Shown here: one piece after another, positions 45,174 to 54,304 of the stretch
Layout: each line of letters begins with the position of its first letter
How positions within the stretch are numbered: the first letter of the stretch is position 1
Source of the DNA: Oligoflexia bacterium
GTDB lineage: Bacteria > Bdellovibrionota > Bacteriovoracia > Bacteriovoracales > Bacteriovoracaceae
DNA: 64,000 bases
Reading direction: 5' to 3'
NCBI GenBank assembly: GCA_024229115.1
Contig: JAAEST010000122.1
Span: 202,253 to 266,252, forward strand
Notes under the pieces: model-generated
Seen by the model: only the letters and a program-made list of their open reading frames with translations
What the model was told of the DNA's origin: nothing
The model's database searches: none
Program-made: the position numbers and the translations under genes

Positions 45174-46030
45174 TTCTGCCTCGTTACTTTTTCAAGAATT
45201 TTCTTTCTATTTAAAAATGTTCTACAAGTTAAGTTAATCCCAAGGATTAGGAAGATTAAAACAAAAGCACCAGTCCATGCTTGGGCCTGCCAATCATCGA
45301 ATGGGCTAATTGAATAATTATAAATTTGTACAGGTAAACTTGCCATCGGACTTAAAAGTTCTGTACTCACATATCTATTTCCGAAGGCCGTAAAAAGAAG
45401 GGGAGCTGTTTCACCAGCCGCTCTACTAATTGCCAATATCACTCCAGTTAAGATGGCCTTTAAGTTACCTTTCACAACAATAAAGTAGGTTACTTTCCAT
45501 CTTGGAAGACCTAAGGCTAAACCTGCTTCTTTAATATGCTGAGGAACGAGTTTAAGAATCTCTTCTGTTGAACGAGTGACGATTGGAAGAATAATTAAAC
45601 TAAGAGCAATACCACCAGCAAGAGCTGAGAAACCTTTAAATGGAATTACAATTAAAATATAAGCAAAGATACCAATAACGATACTTGGAACACCTGTAAG
45701 AAGATCAATGGCAACTCTTAAAGACTTTGCAATCTTTCCATCTCCAAATTCAGAAAGGAAAGTTCCACAAACGACTCCGATAGGAACAGCAATAAGACTT
45801 CCTAAGGCCACAAGGTAGAGTGTCCCCATAATGGCATGAACCATACCACCACCAACTTCACCAACAGGCTTTGGAGTATTGAAAAAGAAATCTAAACTTA
45901 GACCAGAGATACCTTTGTAAACTACGTAGGCTACAACTAAGAAGAGAGGAATTAAAACCAAAACAGCAGAGATGCTGAGAAGGGAATGAAAGAAATAATT
46001 TTTAGCTTTTCGCCAAGTATAATAATTCAT
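45170..46030 (-). CDS. pstA: Phosphate ABC transporter permease PstA
   Basis: 286 residues, about six membrane segments. The permease loop contains [26 protein letters not shown], the EAA-like motif that contacts PstB. An N-terminal amphipathic stretch precedes the first helix. It forms the inner-membrane channel with PstC. Confidence 0.95.
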   Translation of the reverse strand: MNYYTWRKAKNYFFHSLLSISAVLVLIPLFLVVAYVVYKGISGLSLDFFFNTPKPVGEVGGGMVHAIMGTLYLVALGSLIAVPIGVVCGTFLSEFGDGKIAKSLRVAIDLLTGVPSIVIGIFAYILIVIPFKGFSALAGGIALSLIILPIVTRSTEEILKLVPQHIKEAGLALGLPRWKVTYFIVVKGNLKAILTGVILAISRAAGETAPLLFTAFGNRYVSTELLSPMASLPVQIYNYSISPFDDWQAQAWTGAFVLIFLILGINLTCRTFLNRKKILEKVTRQK

Positions 46031-46033
46031 TCG

Positions 46034-47029
46034 TTACCCTTGTTGCTTTCGGTTATAGTTCCACACAATTAATCTTGCGATAGCATTCGCTATAAGAGTT
46101 ACCCCAAATAACAAAATACCGACTAAGCAAAGTGCACTTACATGAAGATCTGAATCAGCTTCAGCATATTCGTTGGCAATAACTGAGGCCATCGTAGCTG
46201 CTGATGAAAAAATACTCTTAGGAATTTCAGGCTGGTTACCAATAACCATGGCCACTGCCATCGTCTCACCAAGTGCCCTCCCTAAACCTAGAACAATTCC
46301 ACCCATAATTCCTGAGAATGAAGGCTTAATAACTGCTAGACGAATCATTTCCCATCTCGTTGATCCAAGACCAAGCGCCGCTTCTCTTTGTAGAGTTGGA
46401 ACTGACCTAAAAACTTCACGACATAGAGAAGTGATTGTAGGAATAATCATAATCGCTAAGATGAGAGAAGCCGTTAAAACACCAATCCCAAAACTTGGAC
46501 CATTAAAGAAAGGAATAAAACCTAGAGTTGATTTAATTATAGGAGTTAATGTTTCTCTGACAAAAGGAGCGAGATAGAATAGACCCCAAAGACCAAAAAC
46601 AATACTTGGGATTGCCGCAATCATTTCAACAAAGAGTCCAATCGTTTTTCCTGCTCGTTCAGGAAGAACTTCTGTCATAAGTAGAGCAACACCAATGCTT
46701 ACGGGAGCAGCAATGATTATAGCAATAATAGAAGTTAAAACTGTTCCGACAATAAATGAAAGACCACCAAATTGATCTTCTACCGGATTCCACCAATCAC
46801 TCGTAATGAACTCAACACCAAACTCAGTCACTGCAGGCCAAGCTTGCTTTAGTAAAAGAATGAGAAGAGTAATAAGTAGACCAATAACAAAAACAGCGAG
46901 AGATTTTATCGCTGTAAGATGTAACTTATCTTGGTTCTTTAAAGAGAAAAACCCACCCTTAGGCCCGCCACTAGGTGACGAGCTTGGGGTAGGTTTCGTA
47001 TTTGATGAATGATTAACTACGTTTTCCAA
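46034..47029 (-). CDS. pstC: Phosphate ABC transporter permease PstC
   Basis: 331 residues with six membrane segments after a charged, Pro/Ser-rich N-terminal 35 residues. FGLSFIVGTVL-type and EVFRSVPTLQREAALGLGSTRWEM (EAA loop) are PstC hallmarks. It follows pstS without a gap and precedes pstA by 3 bases. Confidence 0.95.
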   Translation of the reverse strand: MENVVNHSSNTKPTPSSSPSGGPKGGFFSLKNQDKLHLTAIKSLAVFVIGLLITLLILLLKQAWPAVTEFGVEFITSDWWNPVEDQFGGLSFIVGTVLTSIIAIIIAAPVSIGVALLMTEVLPERAGKTIGLFVEMIAAIPSIVFGLWGLFYLAPFVRETLTPIIKSTLGFIPFFNGPSFGIGVLTASLILAIMIIPTITSLCREVFRSVPTLQREAALGLGSTRWEMIRLAVIKPSFSGIMGGIVLGLGRALGETMAVAMVIGNQPEIPKSIFSSAATMASVIANEYAEADSDLHVSALCLVGILLFGVTLIANAIARLIVWNYNRKQQG

Positions 47030-48022
47030 TTACTGAATCTTTCCTTCAAGCGCTTTCACTAGTTTCTTTGGAAGAGGAGCATAGTGAAGTTCCTCGGCCA
47101 TATCTTGACCAGTTGAAAGGGCCCATCTTAAAAACTTCTTCACTTCAACAAGCTTCTTATTTTTGCTGTCTACTGGAAGAAGAATGTATGTAAAAGCACT
47201 AATAGGATAAACTCCTGATCCTGCTGCGTCTACAATAGAAACTCTTAAATCACCGTTAAAATCTTTAAGAGTCGCCGCTGATCTTGAAACACCATCAGTC
47301 GATGGAGCTACGAATTCTCCTGCTTTGTTCTTGAGAGCAACTGTACTGAGATTGTTTTTCACAGCGTAAGCAAGTTCAATATAACCAACTGCACCATCAG
47401 TTTGCTTGATCATATTAGTAACACCGTCGTTACCTTTGGCACCGATACCTGTAGGCCAACGAAGTGACTTTCCACGTCCCATCTTCTTTTGGAAGTCTGA
47501 GCTAACAGTTGAGAGGTAGTCTGAAAGAACTGCTGTTGTTCCTGAACCGTCTGCACGACGAACTACTAAAATATCTTTATTTGGTAGACTCATATTTGGA
47601 TTAAGTTTTTTAATTGCTGCATCATTCCATTTAGTGATTTTACCCATGAACATATTTGCTAGAGTTGTACCATCAAGTTTAAGACCAGCATCAAGACCTT
47701 TAACGTTGTAAGAGATCGCAACTGCACCAAGAACAGTTGGGATGTGGTGAATTGGCCATGCAGCCTTTTTCATATCTTTATCTTTCATTGGAGCATCTGA
47801 AGCACCAAAGTCTACTGTTTGCTTAAGAAGTTGTCTGATACCCCCACCAGAACCAATAGCTTGGTAGTTGAAACGAACTTCCTTATTTGATTTTTCATAT
47901 TCTGCAAACCATTTAGAGTAAATTGGGTATGGGAAAGAAGCTCCGGCACCATTTACGTTGATTGCAGCATGTGTACTTGTCAGTGATAATAATAATCCTA
48001 AAATTAATGAAAATAGTTTCAT
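47030..48022 (-). CDS. pstS: Periplasmic phosphate-binding protein PstS
   Basis: 330 residues with a signal peptide (cleavage near THA, residue 19). The mature N-terminus VNGAGASFPYPIYSKW, the FNYQAIGSGGG loop, VDFGASDAPM and RADGSGTTAV bind phosphate in this family. It captures phosphate for PstCAB and leads the operon. An AGGAGAAATT ribosome site lies just upstream, and a Pho-box candidate about 80-96 bases upstream. Confidence 0.96.
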   Translation of the reverse strand: MKLFSLILGLLLSLTSTHAAINVNGAGASFPYPIYSKWFAEYEKSNKEVRFNYQAIGSGGGIRQLLKQTVDFGASDAPMKDKDMKKAAWPIHHIPTVLGAVAISYNVKGLDAGLKLDGTTLANMFMGKITKWNDAAIKKLNPNMSLPNKDILVVRRADGSGTTAVLSDYLSTVSSDFQKKMGRGKSLRWPTGIGAKGNDGVTNMIKQTDGAVGYIELAYAVKNNLSTVALKNKAGEFVAPSTDGVSRSAATLKDFNGDLRVSIVDAAGSGVYPISAFTYILLPVDSKNKKLVEVKKFLRWALSTGQDMAEELHYAPLPKKLVKALEGKIQ

Positions 48023-48100
48023 AATTTCTCCTGCGCTTATCTTAAGCTTGAGTGTGTTATTAAGTTGCTAATACATATAGCAAAGTCGTGCCTCAATTTT

Positions 48101-48118
48101 GTTAGGATTAAGTTAGGA
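48101..48118 (-). promoter_or_regulatory. Pho box candidate upstream of pstS
   Basis: GTTAGGA-TTAA-GTTAGGA: two identical 7-mers separated by 4 bases, the 11-base period at which PhoB monomers bind. On the minus strand it reads TCCTAAC twice. A TATATG -10-like element lies about 21 bases further toward pstS (48074-48079). The box also sits 53 bases from ggt, which could share control. Confidence 0.65.
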
Positions 48119-48171
48119 TTTCTTATGAATTAGGTAAGTGTCCGTATAGACGGGCTTTTAAGGATATTAGC

Positions 48172-49890
48172 ATGAAAAAATTACTACTTTTAATACTCAT
48201 TTTTACCGGCTGTTCTAGGCAAGTTTGGTATCGTACGACACCTCTTTTTCCAGGTGAAAAAATTGATGAGCATTTGAATGAAGCCGAGAATTATATGGTG
48301 GTTACCCAAGGAAGTGCCTCAAGCAAGGCCGGGGAGAAAATGTTTGAGCTTGGAGGTAACGGAGTTGATGCTGCCACTGCTGTTTCCTTTGCAATTAGTG
48401 TCGAAAGACCGCAGTCGACCGGAATTGGTGGAGGCGGGTTTCTCCTTCTCGATCATCCTACTTTTGAAAAACCAATCTCATTTGATTTCAGAGAAAAAGC
48501 TCCTTTAAAAGGTCATTCCAAAATGTATCTTGATAAGAAAGGAAATGAGATTCCTAAGAAGAGTCTGGTTGGAATTCACGCGGTGGGAGTCCCTGGTCTT
48601 GTGAAAGGGATTTTAGAAGTTCACGCTAAGTATGGAAAGCTACCTCTTAAAACAGTTCTTCGGCCATCAATTGATCTGGCAAGAAAAGGAATGAAGGTTT
48701 ATCCCGAATTGGCAAAGGCCCTTAGATATAAAAAGAAGGATCTTGAGAAGTTTCCTAGTTCTAAGAAAATCTTTTTTAAAGGAAGTCGTGTTTTAAAAGA
48801 AGGAGAAATACTTTTTCAAAAAGACCTTGCTGACACTCTTGAAAGAATTGCGAAAAGAGGCTCAAAAGATTTTTATCATGGGTTAACGGCCAAGAGAATT
48901 GTCGCCACTTCAAAGAAGTATGGTGGAATGATAACAATGAAAGATATGAAAAAGTACCATGTGGTTAAAAGGGATGCCGTTAGTGGAACTTATAATGGTA
49001 ATAAAATCTTTAGTATGGGTCCTCCTAGTAGTGGAGGAGTTCATGTCTTACAAATCCTAAACACAGTAGAGCCCTTGAAGATGAAAAACTGGGGGCCGCA
49101 AAATTATAAAACAGTTCACTATACAGCAGCGGCCATGCAACAAGCATTTTCTGATCGTGCAAAATTCTTAGGTGATCCAGACTTTGTGAAAGTTCCGATC
49201 AAAGAGCTAACGAGTAAATCTTATGCTGAGAAAATTAGAAGAGAGATCCCTAGTAATAGGGCTCTAAAAAAGAGTGAAGTTTCTCATGGGACACAAAAAG
49301 ATTTTGAACATCATGAAACGACACATTTTAGTATTTATGAAAAAGATGGTTATAGCGTTTCAAGTACTCAAACAATTAACGGTTATTTTGGTTCTTCGTT
49401 AGTGGCTGAGGGGACAGGAATTGTTCTTAATAACGAGATGGATGATTTTGCAACGAAGGTAGGAGCGAGTAATTTATTTGGTGCCGTTGGGGGAGAAAAT
49501 AATTTAGTGGAAGCTGAGAAGAGACCACTAAGTTCCATGTCTCCTACGATCGTAAGAGGAGAAGACGGTAAAGTAAAAATGGTTGTGGGAACTCCTAGTG
49601 GAACAAGAATCTTAACTTGTGTGGCCCAAACAATTTTAAATTATCTTGAGCATGAAATGAACCTACTTCATAGTGTCGCTGCTGTTAGATATCATCATCA
49701 ATGGTCGCCAGATGAGATTAGAGTTGGTGAAGCGTCGTTACCTTTAGAGACTGAAAATAAATTAAGAGAGATGGGATATAAAATTCGTCATAAGAATTTG
49801 GGTTGTCGTATTCAGGCGATCGCGATTGAAGATGATGAGATCGTCGGTGTCTCTGATAACCGCGGTCAAGGCATGGCCACAGGTAAGTAA
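48172..49890 (+). CDS. ggt: Gamma-glutamyltransferase (lipoprotein form)
   Basis: 572 residues; the leader MKKLLLLILIFTGCSRQ has a lipobox, so it is likely anchored in the envelope rather than free. The Ntn-hydrolase precursor is cleaved before the Thr of HETTHFSIYE, giving the catalytic small subunit. RRPLSSMSPTIV forms the oxyanion region, and GIGGGGFLLL with SFDFREKAP binds glutamate. It hydrolyses glutathione and gamma-glutamyl peptides, so it may scavenge prey glutathione (inference). Confidence 0.93.
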   Translation: MKKLLLLILIFTGCSRQVWYRTTPLFPGEKIDEHLNEAENYMVVTQGSASSKAGEKMFELGGNGVDAATAVSFAISVERPQSTGIGGGGFLLLDHPTFEKPISFDFREKAPLKGHSKMYLDKKGNEIPKKSLVGIHAVGVPGLVKGILEVHAKYGKLPLKTVLRPSIDLARKGMKVYPELAKALRYKKKDLEKFPSSKKIFFKGSRVLKEGEILFQKDLADTLERIAKRGSKDFYHGLTAKRIVATSKKYGGMITMKDMKKYHVVKRDAVSGTYNGNKIFSMGPPSSGGVHVLQILNTVEPLKMKNWGPQNYKTVHYTAAAMQQAFSDRAKFLGDPDFVKVPIKELTSKSYAEKIRREIPSNRALKKSEVSHGTQKDFEHHETTHFSIYEKDGYSVSSTQTINGYFGSSLVAEGTGIVLNNEMDDFATKVGASNLFGAVGGENNLVEAEKRPLSSMSPTIVRGEDGKVKMVVGTPSGTRILTCVAQTILNYLEHEMNLLHSVAAVRYHHQWSPDEIRVGEASLPLETENKLREMGYKIRHKNLGCRIQAIAIEDDEIVGVSDNRGQGMATGK

Positions 49891-49895
49891 AAAAA

Positions 49896-49914
49896 GGCCC
49901 ACAAAAAGTGGGCC
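49896..49914. terminator. Bidirectional terminator between ggt and a small gene
   Basis: GGCCCAC-AAAAA-GTGGGCC, a perfect 7-base stem. On the minus strand it is followed by seven T, so it is a strong terminator for the 72-residue gene there; on the plus strand the T-run is less compact. Confidence 0.8.
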
Positions 49915-49947
49915 AGTATTAAAATATATTTTTAATTTTAAAGAGGA

Positions 49948-50166
49948 TTACATTAAAGTTTTGGTTACATACAAGCGGTAAATTTTATTCTTATCTCTTC
50001 TGATAGTACACTTACCATCTTCTTTCTTATCAATAAGAAACTGATAAAAATCTGGCTCAGTATCAGCAACTTCTAAAATGCTTTTACCTTCGTGTTCACC
50101 AAAGTCAATTACGACTGTGTCTTCTTCTAAAATACCTGTGATTGGACTTACTTCTTGCATGGCCAT
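49948..50166 (-). CDS. Small protein with FGEHEGKS motif, DUF3820-like
   Basis: 72 residues. VIDFGEHEGKSILEVADTEPDFYQFLIDK resembles the conserved core of DUF3820/exonuclease-X-associated small proteins (FGKHKGK...YL.WL). The role of these is unclear. It carries a ribosome site (AAGGAGGGAAT) before the ATG and its own terminator, so it is surely expressed. No neighbour hints at function. Confidence 0.65.
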   Translation of the reverse strand: MAMQEVSPITGILEEDTVVIDFGEHEGKSILEVADTEPDFYQFLIDKKEDGKCTIRRDKNKIYRLYVTKTLM

Positions 50167-50319
50167 TATTCCCTCCTTAGAATATTGTATGGCTAAATAG
50201 AAAGAAATATCTTGAGTAAGAATTTCTTCTGTATAAATTTTTACAATTTGAATACAAAATGAAAAGTAATTTTTTCTATCTCTATTGTTCTAGTCGGTTA
50301 TCGGTGGGGGCAAAGTGCA

Positions 50320-51330
50320 CTAGCCACGAAAGAAATTCTTGAAGTAACTTACAATTTGTCTAAACTCTTGAGGGTATTGGTCGGCAATTAAAAGCTTTAT
50401 TAAATCTAAGGATTCAAAGAGGTTTGAAGCCTTTCTATAGGGTCTTCCACTAATCATTGCAGAGACAATATCCATGATTGAAATGATCATTGTCTCAAAT
50501 CCAGCAACAATATCTTTATCATTTGGTCCTATGATAGAGGTCGAAAGTTCGGATGTGAGTAAACTAAAACTATGGTGATTGTTAATAATTGTAAGATGAT
50601 TTGGTGAAAGAGGGACTCTTCCTTTTAATAAATTGATAGAATGTTCAGCATGTTTTCTTAGCAATTCTTTCTCTTCATCATTTAATTCGTCTTGATCATA
50701 CTTATCCACAGGAATAGCTGACATACCAATATCTTTAAATAAACTAGTAATAAAATAGTTTTCAATCTCCTGATCACTATAGAGTTGTGAGTATTTAAAG
50801 ATCCCTAAGACGAAGAGAGAGGAGATTATTGGTTGAGCATAGATAAAGTGATGTTTCTGCTTGATAAACCCTTGATAGATTTCTTCATGATGATGAACAT
50901 TTGCGATTAGAAAATAAGCAAGGTTCTTAGCACATTGATGTTGAAGCTTGAGAATATCATCATCAGTAGGATGCTGATAAAGATAGGACATATTGATGGC
51001 CAGTAGGTTCATCTGTTTGCGTCCTTTTTCAACAGGATTTCCCACAGACAGTGAGCGAGTGACACTCAATAGAGTAGACTGAACATGCTCTATTAACTTT
51101 CCTCTTTCTTCAACATAGACAAAGAGCTTATTATGGCCTTTGGCCAAAAGGTCCCTGAGGGTATTTTTATTAATAAAGGCATTCTTTCTCAGGATTCTTT
51201 TGAACTTCCCATCTTGGAAACCAAAGATCTCAATTGGCGTATCATTGATAAAAAGCAGTTCTCTGATACTGATCTCAGTAAGCTTCAATGAGAGCTGATT
51301 TTGATGAATAATGTCCATAGGTTTATGCAT
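50320..51330 (-). CDS. HD-GYP-like domain protein, likely catalytically inactive
   Basis: About 336 residues. The C-terminal half follows the HD-GYP layout: SLFKDIGMSAIPV where active enzymes have HDIGK, then HAEHSINLL, IINNHHS and DIVSAMISGRPYRK with no GYP. The metal-binding HD is replaced by KD, so c-di-GMP hydrolysis is improbable; a binding or scaffold role is possible. The N-terminal 150 residues are unrecognised but carry the pattern of the DUF3391-like partner domain. ATG at 51330 is preferred over 51405. Cytoplasmic. Confidence 0.7.
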   Translation of the reverse strand: MHKPMDIIHQNQLSLKLTEISIRELLFINDTPIEIFGFQDGKFKRILRKNAFINKNTLRDLLAKGHNKLFVYVEERGKLIEHVQSTLLSVTRSLSVGNPVEKGRKQMNLLAINMSYLYQHPTDDDILKLQHQCAKNLAYFLIANVHHHEEIYQGFIKQKHHFIYAQPIISSLFVLGIFKYSQLYSDQEIENYFITSLFKDIGMSAIPVDKYDQDELNDEEKELLRKHAEHSINLLKGRVPLSPNHLTIINNHHSFSLLTSELSTSIIGPNDKDIVAGFETMIISIMDIVSAMISGRPYRKASNLFESLDLIKLLIADQYPQEFRQIVSYFKNFFRG

Positions 51331-51443
51331 AGATAATATTTTACACCAAAAGGCAGGTGTAAAAAAAGTAGACACTTTTTGTCCTATAAACCATTCAAAA
51401 TACATCCAATTTTTGGCCCAAAAGTTGCTTCAATATAAAGACT

Positions 51444-53237
51444 ATGAAAACTTTTAAAACTCTAATCTCTATCTTTGTATTTATTCTATCTCTTGGTAGT
51501 GCTGAGCTTTTTGCTGCTCAGGTACCAAGCAAGTATGACCAAAAAATGCTTCAAATTCTTAGTGTTCACGAACTAGGTGTGATGAATTGGCGTAAGGACA
51601 TGCTTGAGCTCTATGATCGTATGGATAGTGTTCTCGATAGTGAAGATGGGAAAATCCATGCAAGAGATTTAGAAACTCTTCATAAGCATGTGCTTTTCTA
51701 TTTAAATAAAATTAAAAATCCATCTGAATCATTAATTAAAGACCTTCCTAATATGATCAATGAAAATGATCTTATCTATATTACGACAGAAAAAGAGTCT
51801 TTTATCTATAAAGACGGTTCTCGATACGCACCAATGTCTGTTGTTATGAGAAATAGGTCTGGAAAGAGAAGTAGTAGAAGCCTACGAAATAGTCGTTTAA
51901 GGCAAGTTAAAAATACGGTTTACTATATCAATCCAAGCGATAAACTTGGAAAATCTCTTCTTAAGCAACTTAAAATACAATTCGCTGTAAGACTAACTTT
52001 ACTGGATCATTTCTTCTATGGTTTTGGACCATTCGTACAGAATTCTAAATTAAGAAGATCAATTGCTAAGCAGTTACCTGATAGTTATGAAACAGAGAAG
52101 ATGACGTTTAAAGAAATTTGGTCTCATTACATGAGAGATATCTATAAAACTGATGTTCTCGTTAAAGGTTATAAGGCCTTTGTTGAAGGTGCTGAAAATA
52201 AATCATTAGTAGCAAGCATCAATAGGACGGACTTTGAAAAGTCGATAGATCATATTATTAGAAACTCATGGTCATTTTCAAAGCTAAAGAAAAAAGATGA
52301 AGAGATTACTTTCTTTGAGGATATCAAAGAGAATATCAAATATATGACTAGAAGAAGAAGAGATGTTTACGATTCTGCAGCCAATGTAACAGTTAACGCT
52401 CTTTCAATGGCCTTTGGAAATACGGCAGGCCTTTTCCAATCAAGACATGGAAAACTCTATTATATGAGTAAAGCAGAAGAAGAATCTCTTCATGAAGAAA
52501 TGCAACCGTTAGATGTAGTTTTTGAAAAGACTCCATTTAGACTTACTGATAAGTTTATACCTGGACACTGGGGACATGCTGCCGTTTGGACAGGTAATGA
52601 AGATCAACTAAAAGAATTAGGAGTATGGGACGAACTACCAAAACTCTATAAGCATGCAGTTGAAAAAAGAGGATATAACGGGCCTTCATTTCAACAAGCT
52701 GTTCGTGATGGGCATAGAATTATTGAAGCTCTAAGACCAGGTGTTCAATTTAATACACTAAGACACTTTCTAGAAATCGATGACCTTGCTGTGGTAAGAA
52801 TGAAAGATTGTCCTAAAGAAATGCCACCACAGATGACTAGTAAAGGTGACCCTGTTTGTTTAACAAACTCGATGAAGAAAGAATATCTTCTTAAGGCCTT
52901 TCAACAAGTTGGTAAAGATTATGACTTTAACTTTGACGTAAATACAATTGATAAAATTGTTTGTTCAGAGTTACTTTATAGAACATTTATCGATGTAAAA
53001 TTTGATACGACACTAACGATTGGAAGACATAGTATTTCTCCTGATCAGGTGGCCTATAAAGTAGTGGGAGAAGAGCCAGTATTTGATCCTGTTTATATCT
53101 ACTTTAATGGTACTAGAATCAATAAAGACTCGAATGCCTTAAGAAAAGTTATCAATGACCTTATGAAAGGTGATTATGATAAGGTTCAAGAATTTACAGG
53201 TATTTGCGCTGACTATTCTGGTAAGACCTGCGAATAG
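51444..53237 (+). CDS. Secreted YiiX/C92-like permuted papain-like protein
   Basis: 597 residues; signal peptide (MKTFKTLISIFVFILSLGSAELFAA). The first 350 residues are helical and unrecognised. The C-terminal domain has PGHWGHAAVWTG with His near 372, IEALRPGVQFNTLRHFL in the middle and DKIVCSELLYRTF with Cys near 507. This is the pattern of YiiX/YaeF permuted papain-like hydrolases (family C92), where His precedes Cys. Known members bind or cleave amide/lipid groups. Envelope location and hydrolase activity are predicted from motif only. Confidence 0.7.
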   Translation: MKTFKTLISIFVFILSLGSAELFAAQVPSKYDQKMLQILSVHELGVMNWRKDMLELYDRMDSVLDSEDGKIHARDLETLHKHVLFYLNKIKNPSESLIKDLPNMINENDLIYITTEKESFIYKDGSRYAPMSVVMRNRSGKRSSRSLRNSRLRQVKNTVYYINPSDKLGKSLLKQLKIQFAVRLTLLDHFFYGFGPFVQNSKLRRSIAKQLPDSYETEKMTFKEIWSHYMRDIYKTDVLVKGYKAFVEGAENKSLVASINRTDFEKSIDHIIRNSWSFSKLKKKDEEITFFEDIKENIKYMTRRRRDVYDSAANVTVNALSMAFGNTAGLFQSRHGKLYYMSKAEEESLHEEMQPLDVVFEKTPFRLTDKFIPGHWGHAAVWTGNEDQLKELGVWDELPKLYKHAVEKRGYNGPSFQQAVRDGHRIIEALRPGVQFNTLRHFLEIDDLAVVRMKDCPKEMPPQMTSKGDPVCLTNSMKKEYLLKAFQQVGKDYDFNFDVNTIDKIVCSELLYRTFIDVKFDTTLTIGRHSISPDQVAYKVVGEEPVFDPVYIYFNGTRINKDSNALRKVINDLMKGDYDKVQEFTGICADYSGKTCE

Positions 53238-53293
53238 CCACAAAAAGATGTCGATTTCGTGACATTTCTAACTCTACAAAAAATAGTGAAATT

Positions 53294-53321
53294 CTCCTCT
53301 AATTGCCCAGAATTAGAGGAG
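53294..53321. other. Long perfect inverted repeat
   Basis: CTCCTCTAATT and AATTAGAGGAG pair perfectly over 11 bases around GCCCAG, 56 bases after the YiiX-like stop. No T-run follows, so a simple terminator is doubtful; an operator or mRNA-stabilising hairpin is possible. Confidence 0.4.
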
Positions 53322-53407
53322 TTCTCCATAAAGGTCATCTAACGCTTCCTTTAATCACTCAGTCCGCTATAGTGAAGAAATCATAACAAATAAAAGAAGG
53401 AAGCCTT

Positions 53408-54295
53408 ATGGCAGTTTTAAAGAAGTTTGTTCCTTATATTGAGAACGCGGGATTAAATGAAAAGTTCAACCTTAATAAAGTAGGAAGCTTAAGTTTTCAC
53501 TGGGCCAATTGGAAGAACTCCGTAAGTGTCGTTAAAGATATTGTTAAAGAAAATGATAAAGCGAGACTAAGTGAATTAGAAGAGTCTCTCTATTATTTAA
53601 AAGATACGCCAGTATGGCTAAGGAGTAAGTTAGGTTCTATTCAAACAGATCTCTATCATCTTTATGAAAACTATCTTGATCCTCGTTTGAGATATGGTTG
53701 GTTTGATCGTGAAGAAGAGATTTTTGTAAGTTTAGGAACAGATGCTGGACCATATACATCTTTAAAACTTATGCGTTGGTTTGATCGTGAGATTTACGCC
53801 AAATTTATCTTTATAAAATTAATCAAAGGCGTTGCACCTGTTAGAGAGTTTAGGTTAGGAATTGAGATTGAGATGCTCGCATTTCCTAATGGTGAAGACT
53901 ATAACTGGGTAAAGGCCAGAGTGAAACAAATTACAGAGAAGGGAATTCTTCTTTATTTTCCAAATACAGCTAAATTCCATCAGTGGAAATTATCAAATGA
54001 ATTAGTTTTTCAACTTGAGTTTGGTAAAGTGGCTCAAGCCGATGCAAAAGATAAAGGTGCTTTTCGTATTGATGTGTGGAATGACCTTTATAAGAAGTTT
54101 AGAATTCCGATGGCAAACTTCCACCAAGGATATCTTTCAGATAATCTAGAAAAATCAAATAATGGAGAGTGCTACTTCTTCATTCCTTATAATATGATCA
54201 ACTTTGATGATCGATTAACATCTCTTCAAGGAACGAAAGAGCTCCTTGAAGAAACCATGTATTCTATTGATCAATCTTTAAAGAAAGTTGCTTAA
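53408..54295 (+). CDS. Hypothetical protein, weakly PilZ-like
   Basis: 295 residues, no signal peptide, rich in Trp, Tyr and Phe (WANWKNS, RYGWFD, RWFDREIYAKF). A stretch near 168 (VKARVKQITEKGILLYF) looks like the core of a PilZ domain, but the Arg and DxSxxG motifs are not visible, so I do not call it. A TATAGT-like -10 and an AAGAAGGAAGCC ribosome site precede the ATG. Confidence 0.6.
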   Translation: MAVLKKFVPYIENAGLNEKFNLNKVGSLSFHWANWKNSVSVVKDIVKENDKARLSELEESLYYLKDTPVWLRSKLGSIQTDLYHLYENYLDPRLRYGWFDREEEIFVSLGTDAGPYTSLKLMRWFDREIYAKFIFIKLIKGVAPVREFRLGIEIEMLAFPNGEDYNWVKARVKQITEKGILLYFPNTAKFHQWKLSNELVFQLEFGKVAQADAKDKGAFRIDVWNDLYKKFRIPMANFHQGYLSDNLEKSNNGECYFFIPYNMINFDDRLTSLQGTKELLEETMYSIDQSLKKVA

Positions 54296-54304
54296 TCTCT
54301 TCGT

